DNA from: Myxococcales bacterium
Lineage (GTDB): Bacteria; Myxococcota_A; Bradymonadia; Bradymonadales; Bradymonadaceae
Direction of reading: 5' to 3'
Length of the DNA: 48,581 nt
NCBI GenBank assembly: GCA_007120035.1
Contig: SKON01000090.1
Location: 1-48,581, forward strand
This document shows, piece after piece, positions 17,593-25,154 of this stretch. Positions within the stretch are counted from its first letter, which is position 1. Every line of letters starts with the position of its first letter. Made by a program: the position numbers and the translations under genes. The notes under the pieces are model-generated. The model saw only the letters and a program-made list of their open reading frames with translations. It was not told the DNA's origin and searched no databases.

Positions 17593-17648
17593 ATCGAGTG
17601 GGTGGAAGGGGGTCCCCCGATCATCTTTCAGGGATTCGGTGTGCGGGG

Positions 17649-18824
17649 TCACCCCGACCGTTTTCGAGCCTCCCTGGGCACCGGGGGCGGGACCGGCCGG
17701 GTCCTGAGGTCCAGGATGTCCAGGAGGTTCTCGTTGACGTCGCGGACGTCGAACCGGTCGGCGACGAGCTCGCGGCTGGCGGAGCCCATGTCGCGGATCA
17801 GGGATCGGGCGTCGACGAAGTGGGTCAGGGCCCGGACGAGGGCCTCCACGTCGCCGACGGGGACGAGAAACCCGTTGCGGCCGTTCTCCACGGTGTGGCG
17901 ACACCCCGGGGCGTCGGAGGTGACCACGGGGCGCCCCATGGCCATGGCCTCCAGCACGGTGCGGGGGGTGCCCTCTCGGTAGGAGGGGAGGACGAAGACC
18001 GAGGCTTTGCCCAGGGCCTGACGGACGTCCTCGAGGCGGCCCAGAAACTCGATGGTCCCCTCGTCGTGCCACCGCTCCACCTCGTCGATGTCGATGGCCG
18101 CCGGGCTCTCGGGGTCCACCCACCCGGCCAGCCGAAACACCACCTCGGGGTGGTTGGCTTTGATCCGGCGGGCGGCCTGCACGTACTCCCGGATCCCCTT
18201 GTCCCGCAACAACCGGCCGATCAATAAGAAGGTGGTCTGCCGGGGCAGCGGCACCGGCCGGTAGTGCTGCAGGTCGACGCCGCTGCCGTTGACGATCGCC
18301 ACGTCTTCCGGGCCTCCCACCAGCCGGCGAGCGCAGAAGAGGTAGGCGTCGTCGGTGTTCTGAAAGATCACCCGCTGGCTGGTCCGGAGGCTGATCCCGT
18401 AGAGCAGGGACGCCAGGGTCTGGAGCAGGGCCTGGCGGGTCCCGTCGGCCCCCCCGGAGAAGGCCGAGCCCAGGCCGGTGATCAGGGCGTACCGGCTGGG
18501 GACGTCGGCCAGCCAGGCCGCCAACAACCCGTAGACCACGGGCTTGATCGTGTATCCCACAAAGACCTCCGGGGACTCGTCGCGGAAGAGATCGTGGAGG
18601 GCCTTCAAGGTCTTCAGATCCCGGGTGGGGTGCATTCCCTGCCGATCCATGGGGACCTCCACGAACCGGGCGCCCCACCCGGAGAGGGTGCTGGCTACGG
18701 CCTCGCAGGGCCCGGGGGCGGCGGCCACCACCTGGTGTCCCTCCCGGAGCAGGCGGCGAATGAAGTGACCCCGGAATTGCACCAGGCTCTCAGCATAGCT
18801 TCCCAGAATCACCACTCGGGCCAT
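17649..18824 (-). CDS. Glycosyltransferase family 4 (PglA/bacillosamine-lipid transferase-like)
   Basis: The 391-residue GT-B enzyme starts at ATG 18824, with GGGGAG immediately upstream; a longer frame exists but is unlikely. The N-terminal half (VVILGSYAESLVQFRGHFIRRLLREGH, split by the ITGLGSAF motif) resembles transferases that add GalNAc to undecaprenyl-diphospho-bacillosamine. The C-terminal half has the nucleotide-sugar site RLLRDKGIREY and the E-x7-E motif EGTPRTVLEAMAMG. It probably builds a lipid-linked or surface glycan on the cytosolic face; the sugars are unknown. It is divergent from a GT2 enzyme, with 78 nt between starts. Its stop lies in a short GGGGT/ACCCC hairpin and its 3' flank carries the dispersed repeat. 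Confidence 0.87.
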   Translation of the reverse strand: MARVVILGSYAESLVQFRGHFIRRLLREGHQVVAAAPGPCEAVASTLSGWGARFVEVPMDRQGMHPTRDLKTLKALHDLFRDESPEVFVGYTIKPVVYGLLAAWLADVPSRYALITGLGSAFSGGADGTRQALLQTLASLLYGISLRTSQRVIFQNTDDAYLFCARRLVGGPEDVAIVNGSGVDLQHYRPVPLPRQTTFLLIGRLLRDKGIREYVQAARRIKANHPEVVFRLAGWVDPESPAAIDIDEVERWHDEGTIEFLGRLEDVRQALGKASVFVLPSYREGTPRTVLEAMAMGRPVVTSDAPGCRHTVENGRNGFLVPVGDVEALVRALTHFVDARSLIRDMGSASRELVADRFDVRDVNENLLDILDLRTRPVPPPVPREARKRSG

Positions 18825-18902
18825 GGTCTCCCCCTGCATGCACAAGAAATCGCCGTCCTGTCCAAAGGTGCGCACCGAGGCCGGAAGGTCTATGGTGGTC
18901 TC

Positions 18903-19931
18903 GTGAAGAACGACGTGACCGCGATTATCCCCACCCTCCGGGAGGCCCCCCACCTGGGGACTCTCTTAGCAGATCTCCTGGGGCAGACCGGGGTGGAGCT
19001 GACGATTCTGGTGGCCGACGGCGGCTCCGACGACGGGACCCAGGAGGTGGCCCGGTCGTTGGGCGCCACCGTGGTGACCTCCGAGGCCGGCCGGGGTCGA
19101 CAGATGAACGCCGCCGCCCGGCAGGCGACCTCCACGTGGCTCTTTTTCGTCCACGCCGACACCGGCCTGCCTCGCCCCGACCTCTTGCAAAGGGCCCTGC
19201 AGCGCCTGTGGGACGAAGGCTTCGACGACCCCATAGCCGGTCATTTCCCCCTTCGGTTTCCCTCGCCGACCTGTCGGGGATGCCTGCGATACCGATACCT
19301 GGAGCGCAAGTCCGCCCTGGGGCGGCCCCACACGATCCACGGCGACCAGGGGCTCTTGATCCGCCGGTCCTTCTTCGAGTCCCTCGGCGGGTTCCACGAG
19401 GAACTCCCCTTTCTGGAAGACCAGGTGATCGCCGCTCAGATCCGGCAGGTGGGGCGATTTCTCACCCTCCCGGGCTACCTGCAGACCTCGACCCGCCGGT
19501 TCGACGACGGCGGGTTTTTTCCGACCTACCTGCAGATGGCCGTGGTGATGGGGGCCTTCGTGGCGGAGTGCCCGGAGTTCTTCGACGCCTGCCGGCAGAT
19601 CTACGCCGAAAAGTCAGGGGTCTCCACGGGGGAGCTCTTGCGGGCCGTGGCTGTGGCCAGTCGGCAGATGGCGCCTCTACGGTCACTCCGCCGGTGGGCT
19701 CGGGTAGGCCGGTTCGTCCGCCGCAACGCCTACCAGATCCCCCTGGCCGTCGACATCGCCTGCGAGCCTCTGGTCGGCCCGGACGGGGTCTTTCTGCCGG
19801 CCTTTGAGGAGTGGATCGAGGAGCGCCTGGAAGCCTCCCCGTTCGCTCCGGCGCTGGACGTCACGGCCCTGGGGCTGACCGTCTTGACCCTCCTTGCGAT
19901 CTTCGCCGCCGTCGACGACCCACTCCCCTGA
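18903..19931 (+). CDS. Family 2 glycosyltransferase (TIGR04283-like) with long C-terminal extension
   Basis: The 342-residue protein from GTG 18903 has a GT2 domain: AIIPTLREAPHL, VADGGSDDGTQEVA (the DGGSxD nucleotide site), FVHADT for the DxD-like region and HGDQGLLIRRSFFESLGGF followed by LEDQV. This pattern fits TIGR04283 rSAM/selenodomain-associated transferase 2. That family is usually about 220-240 residues; here about 100 extra residues follow, ending in a hydrophobic helix (ALGLTVLTLLAIFAAV) that could anchor it to the membrane. The start may alternatively be GTG 18915. Its last 249 nt overlap the opposite-strand FliO-like frame. No selenium or rSAM gene is nearby. Confidence 0.8.
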   Translation: MKNDVTAIIPTLREAPHLGTLLADLLGQTGVELTILVADGGSDDGTQEVARSLGATVVTSEAGRGRQMNAAARQATSTWLFFVHADTGLPRPDLLQRALQRLWDEGFDDPIAGHFPLRFPSPTCRGCLRYRYLERKSALGRPHTIHGDQGLLIRRSFFESLGGFHEELPFLEDQVIAAQIRQVGRFLTLPGYLQTSTRRFDDGGFFPTYLQMAVVMGAFVAECPEFFDACRQIYAEKSGVSTGELLRAVAVASRQMAPLRSLRRWARVGRFVRRNAYQIPLAVDIACEPLVGPDGVFLPAFEEWIEERLEASPFAPALDVTALGLTVLTLLAIFAAVDDPLP

Positions 19932-20180
19932 GTCCAGCCGGCCCAGGGTCTGCAGCCCCGCCTCCGAGGAGCCCACGAGCCACCGGCTCGACCCGGCCCG
20001 GATCACGAGCACCTGCCGGCGGGGGCTCAGTGAGAGCCGATCCTCGATGGCCAGGCGCCGCCCCTGGTGGGGACCGCCCCGGGCCCACCGGTGCATCCCC
20101 CACTTCAGGAGGAGGTAGGCCAGCCCGCACACCGCCAAAAGGCTCAACGACATACGCAGCACGATGCCGACGATCTCCAT
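19683..20180 (-). CDS. FliO/MopB-like single-pass membrane protein
   Basis: The first 87 residues look like the flagellar biosynthesis FliO family: a transmembrane helix (MSLSLLAVCGLAYLLLKW), then a basic soluble part with LAIEDRLSLSPRRQVLVIRAG and RWLVGSSEAGLQTLG. AAGGAG six bases before ATG 20180 is a strong ribosome site, so translation of this gene is credible. No stop occurs until 19683, so a further 78 residues, antisense to the convergent glycosyltransferase and Arg/Gly/Gln-rich, are formally included. No other flagellar genes are seen in the window; standalone FliO-like proteins are known, but the role here is unclear. Confidence 0.65.
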   Translation of the reverse strand: MEIVGIVLRMSLSLLAVCGLAYLLLKWGMHRWARGGPHQGRRLAIEDRLSLSPRRQVLVIRAGSSRWLVGSSEAGLQTLGRLDSGEWVVDGGEDRKEGQDGQPQGRDVQRRSERGGFQALLDPLLKGRQKDPVRADQRLAGDVDGQGDLVGVAADEPAYPSPPAE

Positions 20181-20251
20181 GGTCTTCTCCTTGGAGCGGC
20201 CCGTACTGCGTGACGTCCCCCGGGCCTGGAAACGAGTAGTGCTTCAGTGCT

Positions 20252-20971
20252 TCAGAGGTACTTCTCGATGGTCGTCAAGATGTTGTGGCAGTCCACCAGA
20301 TCCGTGACGTAGTCCAGATTGTGGCTCGGCACGATCACCAGTGGCGAGAGCCGGTAGTCCTCGATCCATCCCTCGTAGAGCTTGTGGAGCCGTCTGAGGT
20401 AGGCGATGGGGATGTTCTTCTCCATCTCCCGTCCCCGCGATCGGATCCGCTTGCGGACGGCCTTCACGGGGCACCGCAGGTAGATCATCAGATCCGGGGG
20501 CTGGATCTGGGTCTTCACCGCATCATAGAGCCCCCGGTAGGTCTGGTAGTCCCGCTCGTCCATCTTGCCCGTGAGGTACAGGTTCTCGGCGAAGATCTCG
20601 GCGTCCTCCCAGATCGTCCGATCCTGGATCACGTTGAACTTCGTGGCGTCCAGCTCCAGGTGGAGCCGGAACTTGGCGGTCAGAAAATAGATCTGGCTGG
20701 CGAAGCTCCACTTCTTCATGTCCCCGTAGAAGTCTTCCAGGTACGGGTTCTCTTCGTTGGGCTCGAAGAAGGGCTTGATATCGTAGCGGTGGCATAAAAA
20801 CTCCACCAGAGAGCTCTTGCCGGCCCCGATATTGCCCGCCACGGCGATGTATCGCCGGGAGGGATCCCGGTCGGCGACCTGCCAGGCCGGCAGGCTCTTG
20901 TCTCGGGCGGCTTGCCGAGTGCGGTCGACTTCGATTATCTGACGACTGTCAAAGCTCTGGGACAAAAGCAC
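20252..20971 (-). CDS. Deoxynucleoside kinase
   Basis: The 239-residue protein carries the P-loop GNIGAGKSS (about residues 46-54), the EPNEENPYLEDFYGD region, the substrate/lid motif DRTIWEDAEIFAENL and the C-terminal LRCPVKAVRKRIRSRGREME lid. These define the deoxycytidine/deoxyadenosine/deoxyguanosine kinase family, which phosphorylates deoxynucleosides for salvage in the cytosol. The 40 residues before the P-loop are longer than in most homologues, and the GTG start has only a weak Shine-Dalgarno, so the true start may be internal. It is divergent from the MBL hydrolase, 40 nt apart. Confidence 0.9.
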   Translation of the reverse strand: MLLSQSFDSRQIIEVDRTRQAARDKSLPAWQVADRDPSRRYIAVAGNIGAGKSSLVEFLCHRYDIKPFFEPNEENPYLEDFYGDMKKWSFASQIYFLTAKFRLHLELDATKFNVIQDRTIWEDAEIFAENLYLTGKMDERDYQTYRGLYDAVKTQIQPPDLMIYLRCPVKAVRKRIRSRGREMEKNIPIAYLRRLHKLYEGWIEDYRLSPLVIVPSHNLDYVTDLVDCHNILTTIEKYL

Positions 20972-21011
20972 AGGGCGAACCTCATAGGCCTTTGAGCGGA
21001 GAGTGAATCAA

Positions 21012-21662
21012 ATGGAGATCGAGCGCGAGTCGATGACGATCCTATCCTGGGTGGTGGGCCCGATACAAACGTCGATTTATGTCGTGGCCTGTCCCAGGAC
21101 AGACCAGGCGGTGATCATCGACGCCGGCGGCGAGTCGGCGACGCTCTTGGGGGCCATCGACGATCGGGGCTGGGAACTGCAGGAGATCTGGCAGACCCAC
21201 GCCCACATCGATCATGTGGCCGGCCTCAAGGAGGCCAAAGAGGCCACGGGAGTGCCGATCCTGATGCACTCCCTGGAGCAGCCCGTCTACGACAGCGCCG
21301 TTCAGCAGGGGATGTTCTTCGGCATCCCAATCGAGCCCCTGCCGCCGGTGGATCAATACGTCGAGGACGGCCAGGTCGTCAACGTGGGAGAGCTCTCGGC
21401 GACGGTGATGCTCTTGCCCGGCCACAGCCCCGGGTCGGTGGCCTTCTACTTCGAGGACGAGGGCCTCTTCTTCGGTGGCGACGTCCTCTTCGCCGGCAGC
21501 GTGGGCCGCGTCGATCTCCCGGGGTGCAATCCGGCGGCGATGCGGCAGTCCCTGGCCCGGGTGAAGACCCTGCCCGACGACACCCTGGTGCTCCCCGGCC
21601 ACGGTCCCACCACCACGATCGGGGAGGAGAAGAAGTACAACCCGTTCTTGCAGGCGGTCTGA
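21012..21662 (+). CDS. Metallo-beta-lactamase-fold hydrolase (glyoxalase II-like)
   Basis: The 216-residue protein has the metal-binding motif THAHIDH (62-68), then LLPGHSPGSVAF, GGDVLFAGSVGRVDLPG and VLPGHGPTTTIGEEK. These are the di-metal ligands of the MBL-fold glyoxalase II/YcbL-type thiolesterases. It likely hydrolyses a thioester in the cytosol; the exact substrate is unknown. ATG 21012 is chosen with GGAG at 20998-21001; GTG 21003 in frame would add only three residues. The AT-rich segment after it holds no clear terminator but leads into the lipoprotein island. Confidence 0.93.
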   Translation: MEIERESMTILSWVVGPIQTSIYVVACPRTDQAVIIDAGGESATLLGAIDDRGWELQEIWQTHAHIDHVAGLKEAKEATGVPILMHSLEQPVYDSAVQQGMFFGIPIEPLPPVDQYVEDGQVVNVGELSATVMLLPGHSPGSVAFYFEDEGLFFGGDVLFAGSVGRVDLPGCNPAAMRQSLARVKTLPDDTLVLPGHGPTTTIGEEKKYNPFLQAV

Positions 21663-21793
21663 TAAAAAATTCCAAAACGCAAACAAAAACAAACACTTAT
21701 ATACATTTTGGGGGTTGACGGGGGTGGAGAGGTGGCTTCATGGTGGTCGCGTCGTTCGGGAGAGTATTGGAGATCCCATAACGTAGCGAGATC

Positions 21794-22984
21794 ATGAAGA
21801 AAACAAGCCTGTTCATCCCCCTGATGGTGGGGAGCCTCTTCGCGGCAGCATGCGTGGAGACGGAGAAAGAGCCGACGGTGCCGGGAGAGGTGCCGCGGTA
21901 CGTGAGTGGAGAGCTGACGGTATGCTCAGCGCAGTCGGACTGCCAGGCCGACGAGGCCTGTACGCAGGGTGGCCATTGCGTAAACGTGACCGGAGAGCGG
22001 GACGCGACGGAGGCCATTCAGGCCGACATCGACGGCCTGCCGGAAGCGGTGGGGATGGGGGTTCCCTATCGGTTGCCGGCCAACGCGGTGCTGAAGATCA
22101 GCGATCTGAACGGCGACGGGAGCGGTCTGCGGATCGATCAGCCCATGCTCTTTGACGGCGCGGGAGCGCTGTTGATGGTGGAGAACGGGATCATCGGTGT
22201 CCGGGTGGGGCAAGGCGCCGACTGGGCGTCGCTGTCGAACTTTCGGGTGGAGCCCCAGGATCCGGAGGGAGCCCATGCCGGCGTCGGGGTCGACGTGCGA
22301 GGCCACGGCGTGCGGCTGGACAACCTGGAGATCTATCGACAGGGCACGGGGGTTCGCGCGTTCACCTATGTGGGCGACGAGTACGCCAATATCAACAGTC
22401 TGCAGTTTGGGCGGTTGAAGATGGAGGAGGGATACGACTATGCAATGGATATCCGGGGCGGTGACGCCAACGCGGGCTTGATGAGAGGCGTGGAGGTGAT
22501 GGGCGGGGCCGGGATCTACGAGAGGTCGTTCCTGGGCAACACCTATATCGGCGCCACGTTGAAGGGGACCCATACGCGGTCTCTGGAGGCTGGATCGAAC
22601 GCCGGGAGGAACCTCTTGCTGGGGACGTACATCGAAGAGGGAGATCCGATCCCGACGAGCGAGTCCATGCACGATCTGCACGTGGGGGGCAATGTGATCA
22701 CCCGGGTAGTGGGTCCAGGAGACCGGCTCGGAGAACGTTGGTCACGGATGCGATTTGCCCACGAGAACAGCGGGATGACAGGCCAGGTGCCGGGCAGCGA
22801 TCACTCGCCGATCGCCTGGCAGCACGGGCAGGAAGGAGAGCGCTGGTTCTTGCGGTACTGGACCCACCCGTCGCTTTTGCGATGGGGGATCTCCTTTCGA
22901 AACCAGGGCACAGGACCGCTCTTTTGGACCGGCGCCGACCATCAGGAAGGCCCGGCGGTACTGCAGCTGGGAGACGTACTCTAA
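21794..22984 (+). CDS. Secreted beta-helix-like lipoprotein, paralogue 1
   Basis: The 396-residue protein has a lipoprotein signal (PLMVGSLFAAAC, lipid Cys about residue 20), an acidic linker, then a cysteine-rich motif CSAQSDCQADEACTQGGHCV followed by VNVTGERDAT. The remaining 270 residues show short alternating beta segments with recurring turns (LFDGAGALLMVENGIIGVRVGQG, GVGVDVRGHGVRLDNLEIYRQG), consistent with a right-handed parallel beta-helix of the pectate-lyase-like type. A likely role is binding or cleaving extracellular polysaccharide, but no catalytic residues could be pinned down. It is clearly paralogous to the next gene, over nearly full length. It is preceded by the AT-rich stretch at 21663-21710 and followed by hairpins. 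Confidence 0.72.
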   Translation: MKKTSLFIPLMVGSLFAAACVETEKEPTVPGEVPRYVSGELTVCSAQSDCQADEACTQGGHCVNVTGERDATEAIQADIDGLPEAVGMGVPYRLPANAVLKISDLNGDGSGLRIDQPMLFDGAGALLMVENGIIGVRVGQGADWASLSNFRVEPQDPEGAHAGVGVDVRGHGVRLDNLEIYRQGTGVRAFTYVGDEYANINSLQFGRLKMEEGYDYAMDIRGGDANAGLMRGVEVMGGAGIYERSFLGNTYIGATLKGTHTRSLEAGSNAGRNLLLGTYIEEGDPIPTSESMHDLHVGGNVITRVVGPGDRLGERWSRMRFAHENSGMTGQVPGSDHSPIAWQHGQEGERWFLRYWTHPSLLRWGISFRNQGTGPLFWTGADHQEGPAVLQLGDVL

Positions 22985-22988
22985 GAGA

Positions 22989-23055
22989 GACGCCCCGTTC
23001 TGGGGCGTCGGAGTGCTTACGAACAACAACCAGAGGCCCGAGGTCGGGCTTTTTT
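22989..23055 (+). terminator. Terminator pair after beta-helix lipoprotein 1
   Basis: A hairpin GACGCCCC/GGGGCGTC (22989-22996 with 23002-23009) is followed by a second stem GCCCG/CGGGC (23036-23040 with 23045-23049) running directly into six T residues at 23050-23055. The second is a textbook intrinsic terminator. Confidence 0.85.
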
Positions 23056-23078
23056 GAAACGAGACCAGGAGTCTGCTC

Positions 23079-24431
23079 ATGAAGCAGCGTCAGATCTCTG
23101 TAGTGATCAGTCTATTCTTTGCCGCCTCTCTTACGATGGGAGCGGCCTGTGGTGATGGCCCCGAAGAAGGGTCGGGTTCGTTGGACAGCGTGACCGATCC
23201 GGCGACGCCGGACCCCGAAGAACCCGACGGACCCGGGGTGGGTGAGCGGCCCGGGTGGCCGGGCCAGGGGAGCAACGGTGGGGATCCAGGGGATCCCACG
23301 GATCCCGGCGACCCGACGGATCCCGGCGATCCCGGCGCGCCGTCGAACCCGATCGATCCCAACGATCCGATGTTCGCCGACCTTATGAGCTGTGAGGCGG
23401 ACAGCGAGTGCGCCTCCGATGAAGCGTGCACCCAGGGGGGGCACTGCGTGAACGTGACCGGGGAGCGGGACGCCACGGCGGCCCTCCAGGCCGACATGGC
23501 CCAGATCAGCGCCGCCGTCGGTGTCGGGACCCCCTATCGGTTGCCGCCGAACGGGATCTACCAGATCAACGACCTGAACGGCGACGGCGTGGGCCTGAGA
23601 GTGGTGTCCCCGGTTCTCTTCGACGGGGCGGGATCGCTCTTCGAGGTGGAGAACGGGATCGTCGGTGTCCGGGTAGAGTCCGGGGCCGACCGGTCACAGA
23701 TCCGGGATCTTCGGTTCGATCCGCAGAACCCGTCGGGAGAGAACGAGACCATCGGGGTGGACGTGCAAGCCTCGGCGGTGCGGTTGGACAACCTCTTCTT
23801 CTGGCGTCTCGGGACCGGTGTCCGAGCCTACTCGGAGCTCGCCGGCGCCAGCCTGAACCGACAGCAGTGGTCCCGGTTGGTGTTCCGAAATGTGCACCAC
23901 TATGCGTTGGATATCCGCGGTGACGTCAACCACAGCCTCTTTGAGGGGATGGAGGTGATCGGCGCCGCCGGGATCTACGACGCCGGCATCAAGGGCAACA
24001 CCTACCTGGCCCCGACGATGGAGGGGACCCATACGCGCTCGATGGTGTTCACCTCGGAGGAGTCCAACCACCTGGTGCTGGGGGCCTATGTGGAAGGCGG
24101 CGATCCGCTGCCGGAGACGGCCTCGGAGGTGGATCTCCATGTGGGCGGAAACGCCATCAGCCGGCTGATCGGGCCCACCGAGGCCGTGGGCCTGCAGGCG
24201 GGTCGGTTGACGTTCGTGGACCGGGAGAGTGGCTTTGAGGTGCGGATTCCCGGGGACGGGGACTCGGCGATGGCCTGGAAGCACCCCGTGGAGGACGCGT
24301 GGTGGTTCCTGAAGTACTTCCCGTCGATGTCCCGGTGGGCCTTCTCGTATGAGGGGACCACGACGGCGCCGTTCTTCTGGACCGGAGATGACCATCCGGC
24401 GGGAGCGGGGAGTCTGGAGTTCGCGGAGTGA
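23079..24431 (+). CDS. Secreted beta-helix-like lipoprotein, paralogue 2
   Basis: The 450-residue paralogue of the upstream gene has a lipoprotein signal (FFAASLTMGAAC, Cys about residue 24), a longer Pro/Gly/Asp linker (DPGDPTDPGDPTDPGDPG), then the same Cys motif (ADSECASDEACTQGGHCV, then VNVTGERDAT) and the beta-helix-like body (LFDGAGSLFEVENGIVGVRV; AVRLDNLFFWRLGTGVRAY; VDLHVGGNAISRLIGP). It ends with FWTGDDHPAGAGSLEFAE, parallel to FWTGADHQEGPAVLQLGD in paralogue 1. It is likely exported to the outer membrane or cell surface. The pair arose by tandem duplication; the main difference is the linker. It is followed by a very strong terminator. Confidence 0.72.
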   Translation: MKQRQISVVISLFFAASLTMGAACGDGPEEGSGSLDSVTDPATPDPEEPDGPGVGERPGWPGQGSNGGDPGDPTDPGDPTDPGDPGAPSNPIDPNDPMFADLMSCEADSECASDEACTQGGHCVNVTGERDATAALQADMAQISAAVGVGTPYRLPPNGIYQINDLNGDGVGLRVVSPVLFDGAGSLFEVENGIVGVRVESGADRSQIRDLRFDPQNPSGENETIGVDVQASAVRLDNLFFWRLGTGVRAYSELAGASLNRQQWSRLVFRNVHHYALDIRGDVNHSLFEGMEVIGAAGIYDAGIKGNTYLAPTMEGTHTRSMVFTSEESNHLVLGAYVEGGDPLPETASEVDLHVGGNAISRLIGPTEAVGLQAGRLTFVDRESGFEVRIPGDGDSAMAWKHPVEDAWWFLKYFPSMSRWAFSYEGTTTAPFFWTGDDHPAGAGSLEFAE

Positions 24432-24450
24432 TGGTAGGTAGATGACGTGA

Positions 24451-24486
24451 AGGCGGAGCGGGCTATGGCCCGCTCCGCCTTTTTTT
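24451..24486 (+). terminator. Strong intrinsic terminator
   Basis: AGGCGGAGCGGGC and GCCCGCTCCGCCT form a 13-bp stem with a TATG loop (24464-24467) and a seven-T tail. It ends the beta-helix lipoprotein transcript just before the convergent lipoprotein gene. Confidence 0.92.
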
Positions 24487-24524
24487 GTGTGCCCCCCGGG
24501 GGGAGGCGCGAGCGAACCCCGACG

Positions 24525-25154
24525 CTACTCTCGGGGAGCGCAGTACCGATGGTTCTCCGGGCCCGTGGTCATTTGACACCGAAGTCGCCCCCAGTCGCCG
24601 GAAGGACAGGAGTAGGAGTGCCCGTGGTCGCCATGATCGAGGTAGCAGATGAACCCGCAGATGGGGCCTTCATCATCGCTTAACGTGCACTTCAGGTAGA
24701 GATCGGGGCCGACATATCCACATCCTGTGTTTGGTGTCTCGCAACGCTGCGTGCAGAAACCCATGGCGTCGGGGTTCAGGTCACGGAAGCAGAGTAGCCC
24801 TTCTTCACAGGGAAGATCGTCGTCACAGAACGCCCCGATGGGTTGTGGATCCGGGTCCTCCTCGTGCTGGTTGTCCTCGAGCTGGTTGTCCTCGAGCTGG
24901 TTGTCCTCGGCCTGGTTGTCCTCGAGCTGGTTGTCCTCGAGCTGGTTGTCTTCGAGCTGGTTGTCCTCGAGCTGGTTGTCCTCGGCCTGGTTGTCCTCGA
25001 GCTGGTTGTCCTCGTGCTGGTTGTCGTTGTCAGGAGCTTCTACCTCGTCTTGATTGATGGTCTCATCGGTGTCTCCGCAGGCGCTGATCCCCCCCAGGAT
25101 CAGCGCCACGAAGAGTGCGAAACAAAAGAGTCTCCGTGGCTGAGTTCTCATCAT
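24525..25154 (-). CDS. Small lipoprotein with DNQLE tandem-repeat linker
   Basis: The 209-residue protein has a lipoprotein signal (FALFVALILGGISAC, Cys about 26), then an acidic linker that includes eleven five-residue units of the form NQ[LHA]ED (residues 45-99). The C-terminal 100 residues contain ten cysteines in a Cys-rich secreted module (FCDDDLPCEEGLLC, FCTQRCETPNTGC, CGFICYLDHGDHGHSYSC). No catalytic function can be read. ATG 25154 overlaps the stop of the NHL gene by ATGA (25151-25154), so translation is coupled. The cysteine module may be a disulfide-stapled surface domain. Confidence 0.75.
   Translation of the reverse strand: MMRTQPRRLFCFALFVALILGGISACGDTDETINQDEVEAPDNDNQHEDNQLEDNQAEDNQLEDNQLEDNQLEDNQLEDNQAEDNQLEDNQLEDNQHEEDPDPQPIGAFCDDDLPCEEGLLCFRDLNPDAMGFCTQRCETPNTGCGYVGPDLYLKCTLSDDEGPICGFICYLDHGDHGHSYSCPSGDWGRLRCQMTTGPENHRYCAPRE
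24858..25022 (-). repeat. Eleven 15-bp tandem repeats coding NQxED
   Basis: The repeat word is GTTGTCCTCGAGCTG on the plus strand. The variable residue follows the order His, Leu, Ala, Leu x4, Ala, Leu x2, His. Units 2-5 (Leu, Ala, Leu, Leu) recur as units 7-10, implying a 75-bp higher-order duplication. Copy number is likely unstable. Confidence 0.93.

Noticed and set aside
21679..21704. Operator-like GCAAACAA plus TATATA before beta-helix lipoprotein 1
   Set aside because: The palindromic TTGCA arm is absent and spacing differs, so it is not counted as a copy, although a weaker site is possible.
24858..25022. CRISPR array
   Set aside because: The 15-bp units are contiguous with no spacers, preserve frame and code a peptide repeat; no cas gene is present.
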